Part shown: piece by piece, positions 7,929 through 16,715 of the stretch
Layout of the letters: each line of letters opens with the position of its first letter
Position numbering within the stretch: the stretch's first letter is position 1
Assembly: GCA_039819085.1 (NCBI GenBank)
Contig: JBCBSQ010000003.1
Span: 62,001-126,000 of the forward strand
Source: MED-G105 sp039819085
GTDB taxonomy: Bacteria > Pseudomonadota > Alphaproteobacteria > Caulobacterales > Parvularculaceae
DNA length: 64,000 nucleotides
Direction of reading: 5' to 3'
Made by a program: the position numbers and the translations under genes
The notes under the pieces: generated by a model
The model's database searches: none
What the model was told of the DNA's origin: nothing
The model's input: the letters and a program-made list of their open reading frames with translations, nothing else

Positions 7929-10028
7929 ATGTATCAAGAGCATTTTGGTTTTTCCGGCGAACCCTTCAAGCTGACGCCCGACCCGCGGTTCTTCTTCGGC
8001 AGCAAGAGCCACAACAAGGCGATGGCCTATCTTCACTACGGATTGCGTCAAGGCGACGGGTTCATCGTCATCACCGGTGAAATCGGGGCCGGCAAGTCCA
8101 TGTTGATCACGCATCTCATGGACCAGATCGACCAGACGAACGTGGTGGCCGCTGATCTGATCACGCCGAACCTGCCGCCCAATGAACTCGTGGCGCACAT
8201 TCTGTCCGCGTTTCGCATTGAACCTGCGGGCGATGGACCGACCGCAGAGATCGAAGCGTTTGAGGACTTCCTCTTTGATCAGATGAACCGCGGGCGGCGT
8301 GTGCTTCTCATCGTGGATGAAGCCCAAAACCTTCCGGTTGAGACGCTTGAGGAGCTAAGGGTTCTGTCGAATCTCGACTATGACGGCACCCCGCTTTTCC
8401 AGGTATTTTTGATTGCGCAGCCGGACTTCCGACCGCTCATCGCTGCGGACGGAATGGAGCAGCTGCGTCAGCGGGTCATCGCTTCGTATCACCTTGAGCC
8501 GCTGTCAAGAGACGATGTCAAAGCGTACGTCGAGCACAGATTGTCAGTCGTCGGATGGGCGGGCGATCCGAAGATCGATGATGCCGCCTATGAACTCGTG
8601 TTCGACGCCACGGGCGGCGTGCCACGGCGCATCAACAAGCTTTTCAATCGCGTCCTTCTTTATTGCTCAATCGAAGGCGTTCGGCATGTGACGGCTGACG
8701 TCGCGCGCGTCGTCATTGACGACATTGCGGATGAGGACGTGGGCGCGACGCCCGCCCTGGCGCCCCCGCCGGCCACGACGAGCGACGAAGCGTCCGACGA
8801 ACCCATGATGGCGAATGGACACGACCTGCCGCAGGACAAGGCCGGCGAGCCCGCGCCCATGAGCCTCCTCGCCGCGGGAACGACGCTGTCGCCCGACAAG
8901 GCAGGCGGCGAAGCCAATGTCGCTCCGGAAGACACTGACGCCGACCCTTTCTCTTTCGACGATCTCGATGCGCCGAATGAAGCCTCGCGCGCCGAAAGCG
9001 CGCCGCAGACGCCGTCCATGGAAGATGCGTCGGGATCCGATGAAGTCGACGATGGCGACCTCTTCGAGGACGCCGTTGGCGTTGAACATGTCGAGGCGAC
9101 GGCCGCTCCTGACGAACAGACGGCTGACATTGCGCCTGCATCCGCTCCCGACGACGCCCCCAAAGTAGACGTAGAAACAAGAGGGGAAACGCCGGGTGCT
9201 GACGACGCCGTTTCTCAGGATACTGAGGCGAAGTCCTCTGAACCCGATGACGTCGCACCTGGGGAAGAGGGCGCTCCAACACAAGCGGGTACGCCAAGTT
9301 CGCCGATCGGCCGGGCGATTGCGGGCGCTGCGGCCGCGATCGGCCTTGGCGGCGAATCGAAACGGCGCGCCAGTGAAGACACGTCGTTCACATCATCGGA
9401 CGGCGGAGAAGAAGTCTCCGCCTCAGACGAAGCCGCCTCATCGAAGGCGTCGGAGCTCGCAATGAATACACCGGAAATCCCAAGCATGGTTGAGGACGCG
9501 CCTGCGAGCGTACTCGATCGTGTGCGCGCGAAAAAATCCAAAGAGGAGGAGCCGAAGCGCAAGAGCGCCACGCTCAGCGAGGTCGCGAGCGCCATCAAAG
9601 AAGAACGCGCGCGCGTTGCGCCTGCGGCGCCCGACACGGAGCCGACCCCCGACCCGGACGGGACGTCTGACGGCGATCAAGACCGTACCGAACCGCATCC
9701 GGATGAAGGCGACTTGTTCGAACCATCCGTCGTCACCACCGCCGAACGCGACGAGGCGGGTCTCGATAGCGAAGAGCGCGCTCTTGTCGAGGGCGTAGGC
9801 GGTGATGATCCGACATCTGAAGAAAAGGCGCGCCGCTGGCGCGAAGCGCTGGCCAAGACAGTGTCCGCGACAAAGGCTGATCTGCAGACGGCGCATGATC
9901 ATATATCACGTCTGCGCCGTAAGCTGACGAGCGCGGAGCAAACGCGCCGAAAGACCGAGGCGCAGATTTCAGAAAGGCTCGACCGGGCGGAAAGTCTCCT
10001 GACGGAGATCCGCGATGCCTGGCGTTGA
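7929..10028 (+). CDS. XrtA-system-associated AAA ATPase with long acidic C-terminal extension
   Basis: A 699-residue protein. The first 270 residues are an AAA/ExeA-like ATPase: MYQEHFGFSGEPF start, Walker A GEIGAGKS (50-57), Walker B VLLIVDEAQNL (Asp130/Glu131), sensor region and a C-terminal helical domain. This matches the ATPase that marks PEP-CTERM exopolysaccharide loci. About 350 residues of Asp/Glu/Ala/Ser/Pro-rich, probably disordered sequence follow, then a basic coiled coil over the last 60 residues. The ATG at 7929 was chosen because the family begins at this MYxxFF-like motif, although the frame stays open upstream. The 3' end overlaps the next gene by 14 bases. Confidence 0.88.
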   Translation: MYQEHFGFSGEPFKLTPDPRFFFGSKSHNKAMAYLHYGLRQGDGFIVITGEIGAGKSMLITHLMDQIDQTNVVAADLITPNLPPNELVAHILSAFRIEPAGDGPTAEIEAFEDFLFDQMNRGRRVLLIVDEAQNLPVETLEELRVLSNLDYDGTPLFQVFLIAQPDFRPLIAADGMEQLRQRVIASYHLEPLSRDDVKAYVEHRLSVVGWAGDPKIDDAAYELVFDATGGVPRRINKLFNRVLLYCSIEGVRHVTADVARVVIDDIADEDVGATPALAPPPATTSDEASDEPMMANGHDLPQDKAGEPAPMSLLAAGTTLSPDKAGGEANVAPEDTDADPFSFDDLDAPNEASRAESAPQTPSMEDASGSDEVDDGDLFEDAVGVEHVEATAAPDEQTADIAPASAPDDAPKVDVETRGETPGADDAVSQDTEAKSSEPDDVAPGEEGAPTQAGTPSSPIGRAIAGAAAAIGLGGESKRRASEDTSFTSSDGGEEVSASDEAASSKASELAMNTPEIPSMVEDAPASVLDRVRAKKSKEEEPKRKSATLSEVASAIKEERARVAPAAPDTEPTPDPDGTSDGDQDRTEPHPDEGDLFEPSVVTTAERDEAGLDSEERALVEGVGGDDPTSEEKARRWREALAKTVSATKADLQTAHDHISRLRRKLTSAEQTRRKTEAQISERLDRAESLLTEIRDAWR

Positions 10029-10923
10029 CGCGCCCTCGGCCCCGCCGGCAAGGTCGCGTCGGCTCGCGATGTCGGTTGACGTCGAGGACTATTTCCAGGT
10101 CTGGGCGTTCTCAGGGGTCATTTCGCGGTCGTCATGGGACGGATTTGCGCCGCGCGTCGGGGAGGCGACCCGGCGAGCGCTCGATCTTTTTGATCGTACG
10201 GGAACTAAAGCGACCTTCTTTGCGCTAGGCTGGATCGCCGAGCGAGAGCCTGGGCTGATTCGGGAAATCGTGGCGCGCGGCCATGAATTGGCGAGCCACG
10301 GCTATGATCACGCCAAGGTGTTCGATCAGTCTCCGGAACGCTTCCGCGACGATGTCGCCAGGGCGAAGGGAATTCTCGAAGACGCCACGGGCGCTCGCGT
10401 CATCGGCTACCGCGCGCCTGGCTTTTCGATCGATGCGCGTACGCCCTGGGCGCATCAGATCCTCGGCGAAACGGGGCACCTTTACTCCTCAAGCAGCCAT
10501 CCGATTGTTCACGATCACTATGGCGATCCGAATGCTCCGAGGACGCCGCACCAGGCCGCTGGGCTGGTGGAGGCGCCTGTGGCGACCGCGGGCGTCTTCG
10601 GAAGGCGGATAAGCGCGGCCGGAGGCGGCTGGTTTCGCGCAGCGCCATACGCTGCGTCGCGAAGGCTAATCGCTAGAGCCGCCAGCCAATTGAACGGGCC
10701 CGTCATATTCTATTTTCATCCCTGGGAGATTGACCCGAAGCAGCCTCGCATCACGGGCGCATCGGTTAAGTCGAAACTTCGCCACTACCTCAATCTTGAC
10801 GCGATGGAGGGCAAGCTCGAACGGCTCTTGAGCGATGAGGCGTTGCTCGCCGGCGCGAGTTGGGGGCGATTGGACGCCGCGCTCGGGTTCACCTCCCGCG
10901 ATGAAAGATCGGCCGCGGCGTGA
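10015..10923 (+). CDS. XrtA-system polysaccharide deacetylase (NodB fold, CE4)
   Basis: A 302-residue deacetylase. The first motif SVDVEDYF supplies Asp22/Asp25 and the second, SHGYDH, supplies His95 and His99 for the metal. The motif RAPGFSI follows, and the C-terminal FYFHPWEID block is typical of the subgroup found in PEP-CTERM loci (DUF3473 tail). It should remove N-acetyl groups from the nascent or secreted polymer. There is no signal peptide, so it may act in the cytoplasm or be exported another way. It overlaps the ATPase gene upstream and shares GTGA with the next gene, so it is translated as part of a tightly coupled operon. Confidence 0.9.
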   Translation: MPGVDAPSAPPARSRRLAMSVDVEDYFQVWAFSGVISRSSWDGFAPRVGEATRRALDLFDRTGTKATFFALGWIAEREPGLIREIVARGHELASHGYDHAKVFDQSPERFRDDVARAKGILEDATGARVIGYRAPGFSIDARTPWAHQILGETGHLYSSSSHPIVHDHYGDPNAPRTPHQAAGLVEAPVATAGVFGRRISAAGGGWFRAAPYAASRRLIARAASQLNGPVIFYFHPWEIDPKQPRITGASVKSKLRHYLNLDAMEGKLERLLSDEALLAGASWGRLDAALGFTSRDERSAAA

Positions 10924-12026
10924 GCGCGCCCGCGCGCATATCCTCTGCGATTGAGGCGGCGCCGGTAGGCGGCGCGCCGCCCGAGATTGGCCGGGTTGAG
11001 GTCGTCCGGGCCGATTTGCGGGACCCCGACCTGTGCGCATTCATCACTGATCATCCGGATGCGTCCCTGTTCCACCAACCGGCTTGGACGGACGCGGTCG
11101 CCCGCGTCTATGGCTATGAGCCAGTGACATTCGCGGCGCGCCGCGGCGGCCAAATCGTCGGCGCGCTGTCAATGATCGATGTGCGCGGACGACTTTTCGG
11201 ACGCTCGCTTGTGTCGACGGCTTTTTCCGTCGGCGGCGGGGTGTTGTCGTCAGATGCGGCGGCGCGCGAGGCGCTGTGCGCGCAGGCGGTCGCGGAGGGG
11301 CGGGCGCGGAATGTCCGGTATGTTGAGCTTCGCAGCGCCGTTGCGGCGGACGGTTGGACCTCGAAGGAAGGAGCCTATGCGTCTTATGCGCGGCCGCTCG
11401 CCGAGGACGATGATGCGGAGCTGAAAGCTGTCCCGCGCAAACGGCGGGCGGAAATCAGAAAAGGGCTGAAGATGGCGGAGGCGGGCCGCCTGATCGCGCG
11501 GCATGACGCCTCGGTCGACGCGTTTTACGAATTGTATGCGATATCCTTGCGGAACCTTGGCACGCCGGTCTTTCCGAAGCGGTTCGTCCAGGCGTTCGCC
11601 GACGCGTTTGACGACAAGGTGATCTTCTCGATTGTCGAAGCGGACGGCGAACCGGCGTTCTCGCTTTGCAGCTTCATCTACCGTGATCGGATCATGCCCT
11701 ACTACGCCGGCGTAACGCCGAAAGCGCGTGAAGTGAAAGCGGCGGACTTCGGCTACTTTTCGATAATGCGGGAGGCGCGCCAGCGAGGTCTCGCGCAGTT
11801 TGACTTCGGTCGGTCCAAGGTCGGCTCTCCCCATGCGGACTATAAAAGGAGCTGGGGCTTTGACGCTGAGCCGATTACGTATCGGTATGCGCTTGTCGAG
11901 GCGAAGGAGACGCCGAACCTAAACCCCAGCAACCCGAAGTTCCGCCTATTGACGAACGCCTGGCGGCGGCTGCCGCTGCCTCTGGCGAATGCGCTTGGAC
12001 CGGTCATCGCCCGTGAATTGGCGTAA
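10920..12026 (+). CDS. FemAB-family protein associated with the XrtA/PEP-CTERM system
   Basis: A 368-residue GNAT-fold acyltransferase-like protein. Two tandem GNAT-like halves are suggested by the first block HPDASLFHQPAWTDAV and the second block with FDFGRSKVGSPHADYK, a signature of FemAB proteins in exopolysaccharide clusters. FemAB proteins transfer amino acids to cell-wall precursors; in XrtA loci they are thought to modify the polysaccharide or a precursor, but the substrate is unknown. The GTG start lies inside the deacetylase stop (GTGA), a sign of translational coupling. Confidence 0.88.
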   Translation: MSAPARISSAIEAAPVGGAPPEIGRVEVVRADLRDPDLCAFITDHPDASLFHQPAWTDAVARVYGYEPVTFAARRGGQIVGALSMIDVRGRLFGRSLVSTAFSVGGGVLSSDAAAREALCAQAVAEGRARNVRYVELRSAVAADGWTSKEGAYASYARPLAEDDDAELKAVPRKRRAEIRKGLKMAEAGRLIARHDASVDAFYELYAISLRNLGTPVFPKRFVQAFADAFDDKVIFSIVEADGEPAFSLCSFIYRDRIMPYYAGVTPKAREVKAADFGYFSIMREARQRGLAQFDFGRSKVGSPHADYKRSWGFDAEPITYRYALVEAKETPNLNPSNPKFRLLTNAWRRLPLPLANALGPVIARELA

Positions 12027-12038
12027 GGCGGCGTTCGA

Positions 12039-13265
12039 ATGAGCGGCCGCCGCGAAGCCCTTTTTGTGGCGCACCGCATTCCCTATCCACCGGACAAGGG
12101 CGACAAGATCCGATCGTGGCGGCTTTTTCAACGGCTAAAGGCGCATTTTGACGTGCGGCTTTGCGCATTTGTCGATGACCCTGACGATTTTCAGCATAAA
12201 GCGTTTCTGGAAGCCGAAGCGGCGAGCGTTGCGCTTGTCCCTCTTAACCGGCGCGCGGCGACGGTTCGCAGCGCTTCTGGATTTCTGACGGGCGAGCCTT
12301 TGTCGATGCCGTACTATCGCGACGCCCGACTTCGCCGCGCGGTCGAAGATGCGCGCGCTCGTCCGCTCGCGGTGGAAGTCGCTTTCTCGTCAACCACCGC
12401 CCAATACCTCGCCCTCGGGCGCGGCGGCCGCCGCGGCCGCAATGGCGGCGCCCCGCGGATCGTAGATCTCTGTGACGCCGACAGCGAAAAATGGCGCGCT
12501 TACGCGAAGGAAAGGCGGTTTCCGATGAACGCGGTTTATGCGCGAGAGGCGGACCAACTGGCCTTGGCTGAGGCGGATATCATCAACGAAGCGGACGCCG
12601 CCTTTGCGGCGAGCCCGGCCGAAGCGAAACTGCTCGCCGGCCTGCCCGGCGTCGGCGGGGAGGTCGACTGGGTGAGCAATGGGGTGGATGCTGACTACTT
12701 CGTTCCGGGCGCGACGGCGGCTGCGCGTGATGGCGGCGACGTCGTCTTCACCGGCGCGATGGACTATCGCGCGAATGTCGATGCGGCGCTATGGTTTGCT
12801 GAGCGCGTCTGGCCGCGGGTGCGCGCAAAGGCGCCGGACGCCACATTGGCGATCGTCGGCGCGCGCCCTGCGGTGGAGGTGACCGCCCTCGACGGGCGTG
12901 ACGGCGTTTGTGTGACCGGTCGCGTCCCGGATGTGAGGCCGTATCTCGAAAGAGCGCGCGTCGCCATTGCGCCGATGCGGATCGCGCGCGGTCTTCAGAA
13001 CAAGGTCATGGAGGCGATGGCGGCTGAAAGGCCGGTGGTGGCGACGCCAGCGGCTGCTGAAGGGCTCGCCGTTGCGCCGGGGGAGCATTATCGGTCGGCG
13101 GCAACGCCGGTGGCGTTTGCTGAAGCTGTCGTCCGTCTTCTGAGTAACGCGGATGAGGCGTCCGCGCTCGCCGCCGCTGGCCGCAGGCTCATGGTCGAGG
13201 AATACAGTTGGGCGGCGCGTTTGAGGCGCTTTGACGCTATCCTCGCGAGGGTCGGGGCGCTTTAG
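12039..13265 (+). CDS. XrtA-system glycosyltransferase (TIGR03087-like, GT4)
   Basis: A 408-residue GT-B glycosyltransferase. The N terminus FVAHRIPYPPDKGDK is the hallmark of the PEP-CTERM/EpsH1-associated sugar transferase family (stp1). The C-terminal GT4 site is visible as RGLQNKVMEAMAAERPVV, with the catalytic Glu region in EAMA. It should add a sugar to the lipid-linked repeat unit in the cytoplasm. It starts 12 bases after the FemAB gene and is the last gene of the exopolysaccharide strand. Its TAG stop overlaps by four bases the stop of the nitrilase gene read in the other direction. Confidence 0.9.
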   Translation: MSGRREALFVAHRIPYPPDKGDKIRSWRLFQRLKAHFDVRLCAFVDDPDDFQHKAFLEAEAASVALVPLNRRAATVRSASGFLTGEPLSMPYYRDARLRRAVEDARARPLAVEVAFSSTTAQYLALGRGGRRGRNGGAPRIVDLCDADSEKWRAYAKERRFPMNAVYAREADQLALAEADIINEADAAFAASPAEAKLLAGLPGVGGEVDWVSNGVDADYFVPGATAAARDGGDVVFTGAMDYRANVDAALWFAERVWPRVRAKAPDATLAIVGARPAVEVTALDGRDGVCVTGRVPDVRPYLERARVAIAPMRIARGLQNKVMEAMAAERPVVATPAAAEGLAVAPGEHYRSAATPVAFAEAVVRLLSNADEASALAAAGRRLMVEEYSWAARLRRFDAILARVGAL

Positions 13266-14272
13266 GGGCTGTCCGCTGGACCATCGTCTTCTGAATCGGG
13301 ATTGGACGACGGGTCAATGAATCTCGCGCGCGCGCCGGCTGGCCGGCGATCCACCTCGAAGCGGAAAACGTCAGGACGCGAATAGTGCCCGGCGACGTCG
13401 CACGCCGCCTTCGCGGCGCGGATCACGCCGGGTGAGGCGTCCGCATAAAGCACGCCTTCGCCCTCAAGCGGACCGGCGATGATCTCTCCGCGCGGGTCAA
13501 TGATGGCCGACTGGCCCGTATGCTCCCATTCGCCGAGCGGCCGCCACCGCTCTGGAATATCCGACGCGCGCCGTACGCCGGCGGCGCAAACGACATAGGC
13601 GGCCGCCTGGCTCGCAAACGCACGCGAAAGCACAAGCTGACGCGCCCAGCAATATTCCTCCGGGCGCGGTGTTTTCTCCCAGCCCGGCCAAAGTGCGGCG
13701 TGGACCTGCGTTCCCTGGGCGATGAGCGCGTAGCCGGGGAGCAGCATCTGATGTTCCCAGCAATTGAGCGCGCTGATGCGGCCATAACCGCGCTCATGCG
13801 CGATCAGTCCCGCCGCGTCGCCGTCTGACCAGATGATGCGCTCGGCGTGGGTCGGTTTCAGTTTTCGATGCCGCCCAAGGATCCGGCCTTCCGATCCGAT
13901 GGTGAGCGCGGCGCAATAGACCGAACCATCCGTGTGGGGATCGCGCTCCGCGACGCCGATGACGACGTCAACGCCCGCTTCTTTCGCCGCGGCGCAGAGC
14001 GCATCGGTCTCAGGGCCGCCGAGCACGATCGCGTTTTCGATGTATTCCGCGCTCGCTTCCCAGGTGAGGTCCTGAACGCCGCCCTCAACCCAGAAAGGAT
14101 AGCCAGGGAGCCAGGATTCGCCGAACGCCGCGAACCTCGCGCCGCCTGCGCCCGCCTCGCGGATCAGGGCGCAGGCTTTCTCTGTCGATGCGGCTTTGTC
14201 GAAGAGAACCGGCGCCGCCTGGATCGCAGCGATGCGGAAAGCCGGACCGTTCCGAGAGTGAGATGTGGTCAT
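13262..14272 (-). CDS. Nitrilase (carbon-nitrogen hydrolase superfamily, aliphatic/aromatic nitrilase branch)
   Basis: A 336-residue cytoplasmic enzyme. The catalytic triad is complete: Glu52 in FGESWLPGYPFW, Lys137 in GRHRKLKPTHAER and Cys171 in LNCWEHQMLL. The Glu-Lys and Lys-Cys spacings (85 and 34) and the CWEH motif are those of true nitrilases, which convert nitriles to carboxylic acid plus ammonia, rather than of amidases. The natural substrate cannot be read from the sequence. The acidic tail (residues 322-336) is poorly conserved. It is convergent with the glycosyltransferase and unrelated to it in function. Confidence 0.9.
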   Translation of the reverse strand: MTTSHSRNGPAFRIAAIQAAPVLFDKAASTEKACALIREAGAGGARFAAFGESWLPGYPFWVEGGVQDLTWEASAEYIENAIVLGGPETDALCAAAKEAGVDVVIGVAERDPHTDGSVYCAALTIGSEGRILGRHRKLKPTHAERIIWSDGDAAGLIAHERGYGRISALNCWEHQMLLPGYALIAQGTQVHAALWPGWEKTPRPEEYCWARQLVLSRAFASQAAAYVVCAAGVRRASDIPERWRPLGEWEHTGQSAIIDPRGEIIAGPLEGEGVLYADASPGVIRAAKAACDVAGHYSRPDVFRFEVDRRPAGARARFIDPSSNPDSEDDGPADSP

Positions 14273-14467
14273 TAGGCTACTTCATTCATTTTCGAGCCGC
14301 CTTTTGGATTGGCCTTTTTGCGCTGCGCCGCCGAAGGCGAGGGGGCGTCGCGAACGAAACCTCGTCCAGCGCAAGCCTTACCCGTTGCGCAATGGCCGCG
14401 TCGGTCAAATTGTCGTGAATGATTCATCAAAGTGTTGCCGGTCCGCCGCTTGGCGCCGGCCGGCGCT

Positions 14468-14475
14468 ATGGTTAA
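14468..14475. promoter_or_regulatory. Possible CtrA half-site
   Basis: ATGGTTAA, the reverse complement of TTAACCAT, lies 40 bases upstream of the small membrane protein gene. TTAACCAT resembles half-sites reported for CtrA-dependent promoters in Caulobacter relatives. A single 8-mer is weak evidence. Confidence 0.25.
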
Positions 14476-14515
14476 GAGAAGGTTATCGTGGTTCTAGGGG
14501 TCGACGGGGGTTGGC

Positions 14516-14980
14516 ATGATCAGAATTCTTCTACCGCTGGCTGTGTTGGCAGCTCTGTTGTTCGCGCCGATTTTCAGTGAGACCGTCGTCAGCGGCGAGT
14601 TTGGCGAAAATACGCAAACCTACACCGGCCACAAATACGTCGGAAACACCGTCGACTGTTGGGTCGGGCGGAATTTTTCCATTTCTGGCGAGTGTGAGCC
14701 GCAGGGCGGCAGGAAAGGCTTCGCAATCTTCGCCGCGGTGTTTGTATCGGCGACGGCCGCCGCGCTTGGCGTGATTGGCCTCATTCCGTTTGTTGGCCGC
14801 ATCACGAGCCTCGTGACCAGCCTGGCGGGGGTTGTGGTCGTGGCGGCGATCGCGTTTTTCGTGTTTAGCCAGATGAGCGGCGACGCTGGGCTCGAGGGGG
14901 TTCAATGGGGCTCCTACGTCGCCGGCGGCGGTGGACTGCTTACTCTTATTTCCGGCCTCGCCGGGATGCGGGGCGAATAA
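14516..14980 (+). CDS. Small membrane protein of unknown function
   Basis: A 154-residue protein not recognised as a known family. It begins with a hydrophobic helix that could be a signal anchor (MIRILLPLAVLAALLFAPIF). A polar segment of about 45 residues follows, with two cysteines (in VDCWVG and GECEPQ) that could form a periplasmic disulfide. Three further hydrophobic segments follow (about 69-90, 97-122 and 130-150). The gene stands alone between the divergent nitrilase and the convergent hemF, and has its own strong terminator. Codon use looks like that of its neighbours. Confidence 0.7.
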   Translation: MIRILLPLAVLAALLFAPIFSETVVSGEFGENTQTYTGHKYVGNTVDCWVGRNFSISGECEPQGGRKGFAIFAAVFVSATAAALGVIGLIPFVGRITSLVTSLAGVVVVAAIAFFVFSQMSGDAGLEGVQWGSYVAGGGGLLTLISGLAGMRGE

Positions 14981-15071
14981 CGAGGCTGGGGGTCAGATCG
15001 CCTGTTTTTTGCGCTTTCCGCGTCGGATGTTGAGACGCTGGTCGGTGCGCGAGGAACAACGGGGGGCGGTG

Positions 15072-15118
15072 CGCGCGCTCAAGGCCAGGTGGGGCGGCCT
15101 TGAGCGCGCGTTTTTTTT
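15072..15118 (+). terminator. Strong Rho-independent terminator
   Basis: A perfect 15-bp stem (15072-15086 with 15096-15110, GC-rich) closes a 9-base loop and is followed by eight T residues. It lies about 90 bases after the small membrane protein gene and should stop its transcript before the convergent hemF. It is the clearest intrinsic terminator in the window. Confidence 0.95.
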
Positions 15119-15205
15119 ATCCAACCGGGTTTTTCGGTCAGTCGCGTTCGGGCCAGTCGCGTGCAGGAATGGGTCGCGCGCTATTTGATCCGGATGGCGC
15201 GCGCA

Positions 15206-16081
15206 TCACGGCCACCGCGCCAGCGGGGGCAGGGACGACAGAATTGAGTCGACATTGCCGCCGGTCTTAAGGCCGAACGTCGTTCCTCGGTCATAGAGAA
15301 GATTGTACTCCGCGTATCGACCTCGCTGGACTAGCTGTTTCTCGCGATCATCTTCCGACCAGCTCTGGTCCATGCGCTTCGCGACCAGCGCCGGGTACGC
15401 TTCCAGAAAGCATCTGCCGACGTCCTGGGTGAACGCGAAATCCCGTTCCCAGTCGCCGCTGTCCAGCCGATCGTAGAAGATGCCGCCGACGCCGCGCGGC
15501 TCGTCGCGGTGCGCAAGGTGAAAGTACCGATCGCACCACGCGCTGAACTCGTCATAGTAACTTGCGTCGTGTTTAGCGCAGGTTGCTTTGTACGCGTCAT
15601 GAAAGGCCACCGTGTCTTCATGGGCGCGCGTGCGATAAGCCGGATGCATCGGATTCAGGTCGCCGCCGCCGCCGAACCAGCTCTTGGTCGTCACAATCAT
15701 TCGGGTGTTCATGTGCGCCGCCGGCGCATGGGGATTGCGCGTATGAGCGATCAGCGACACGCCGCACGCCCAGAAACGCGGGTCCTCGGCCGCGCCCGGG
15801 ATCTGGCCGCGGAACTCCTCGGAGAATTCACCTTGCACTTCAGAGAAATGGACGCCCGCCTTTTCGAAGGTCCGCCCGTGCAGCAGGCCCATGACGCCGC
15901 CGCCTTCGTCGCGGGAGCCGTCGCCGCGTTTCCAGGCGGTCTCTTCAAACCGGCCCGGCGGCATATCCGCGTAAAGCGGCCCCGCGGCGTCTTCGAGGCG
16001 CTCGAACGCGGCCATGAGTTGTTGCTGAAGGCTTCGAAACCAAGTCGAAGCGCGGGTCTTCCGGTCGTCAATATCGTTCAT
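15206..16081 (-). CDS. hemF: Oxygen-dependent coproporphyrinogen III oxidase
   Basis: A 291-residue cytoplasmic enzyme that converts coproporphyrinogen III to protoporphyrinogen IX with O2, late in haem synthesis. Family signatures are clear: GGGVMGLLHG, HMNTRMI, WFGGGGDLNP, YFHLAHRDEPRGVGGIFYD and RGRYAEYNLLYDRGTTFGLKTGG. The length is normal for bacterial HemF. The gene stands alone. Its product supplies haem needed by the cytochromes encoded 2 kb away, though no co-transcription is implied since petABC is on the other strand. Confidence 0.97.
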   Translation of the reverse strand: MNDIDDRKTRASTWFRSLQQQLMAAFERLEDAAGPLYADMPPGRFEETAWKRGDGSRDEGGGVMGLLHGRTFEKAGVHFSEVQGEFSEEFRGQIPGAAEDPRFWACGVSLIAHTRNPHAPAAHMNTRMIVTTKSWFGGGGDLNPMHPAYRTRAHEDTVAFHDAYKATCAKHDASYYDEFSAWCDRYFHLAHRDEPRGVGGIFYDRLDSGDWERDFAFTQDVGRCFLEAYPALVAKRMDQSWSEDDREKQLVQRGRYAEYNLLYDRGTTFGLKTGGNVDSILSSLPPLARWP

Positions 16082-16262
16082 CCGCGTCGTCCTCGCAATT
16101 CTTCTGCGTCAAGCGAACTTGACGCCCAGTCGTTTTAGCGGGCTTGGGCCAAAAGCCGACGGATAATCGCAGACGGTTTTCGGAAGCGGCTTTTTGTACC
16201 GTGCGGCGTCTTGAGAGGTGAACCGCGTGACAGCTTCCCGCGCGGGGCCCTTAAACGCGGGG

Positions 16263-16715
16263 CTAGGAGGAGACAGCGGCGCGTCGCGCATATTCCGCCA
16301 ACGCAACCGCGCCAGCGACGGAGACGTTCAAAGACCGCGCCCCTACCGCCAGGGGAATGCGCACGCGCATATCCACGCGTGAATGGACATCCGCCGGCGC
16401 GCCGGCGCTCTCTCGGCCCAGAATCACATAGTCGTCGTTCTCCAAGGGCGCGTTCCAGATCGACGCGTCCGCCTTTGTCGTCAAAAGCACGCGCCGGCCT
16501 GTTTGATCCGTGGCCGCTAGAAAAGCCGTCCAGTCGGCATGGACGATTGGCGGGGCCATGAGCCCGTAATCCATCGCGACGCGCGCGAAGCGGCGTGAGT
16601 TCAGGGGGAACCCGCAAGGCTCGATGATGTGTAGCTCAGCGCCGAAGCAAGCGGCCGCGCGAGTCGCCGCCCCGGCGTTTTCGGCGATTTCCGGTTGGTA
16701 AAGAACAAGCCGCAT
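16263..16715 (-). CDS. trmL: tRNA (cytidine/uridine-34 2'-O)-methyltransferase
   Basis: A 150-residue SPOUT methyltransferase that methylates the ribose at the wobble position of leucine tRNAs. The start MRLVLYQPEIAENAG matches the E. coli TrmL N terminus (LYEPEIPxNxG). The knot motifs are present: LHIIEPCGFPLNSRRFARVAMDY, VILGRESAGAP and IPLAVGARSLNVSVAGAVA. The frame stays open to a TTG at 16742, but the ATG at 16715 agrees with the family start. It may share an upstream promoter region with the divergent petABC operon. Confidence 0.93.
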   Translation of the reverse strand: MRLVLYQPEIAENAGAATRAAACFGAELHIIEPCGFPLNSRRFARVAMDYGLMAPPIVHADWTAFLAATDQTGRRVLLTTKADASIWNAPLENDDYVILGRESAGAPADVHSRVDMRVRIPLAVGARSLNVSVAGAVALAEYARRAAVSS

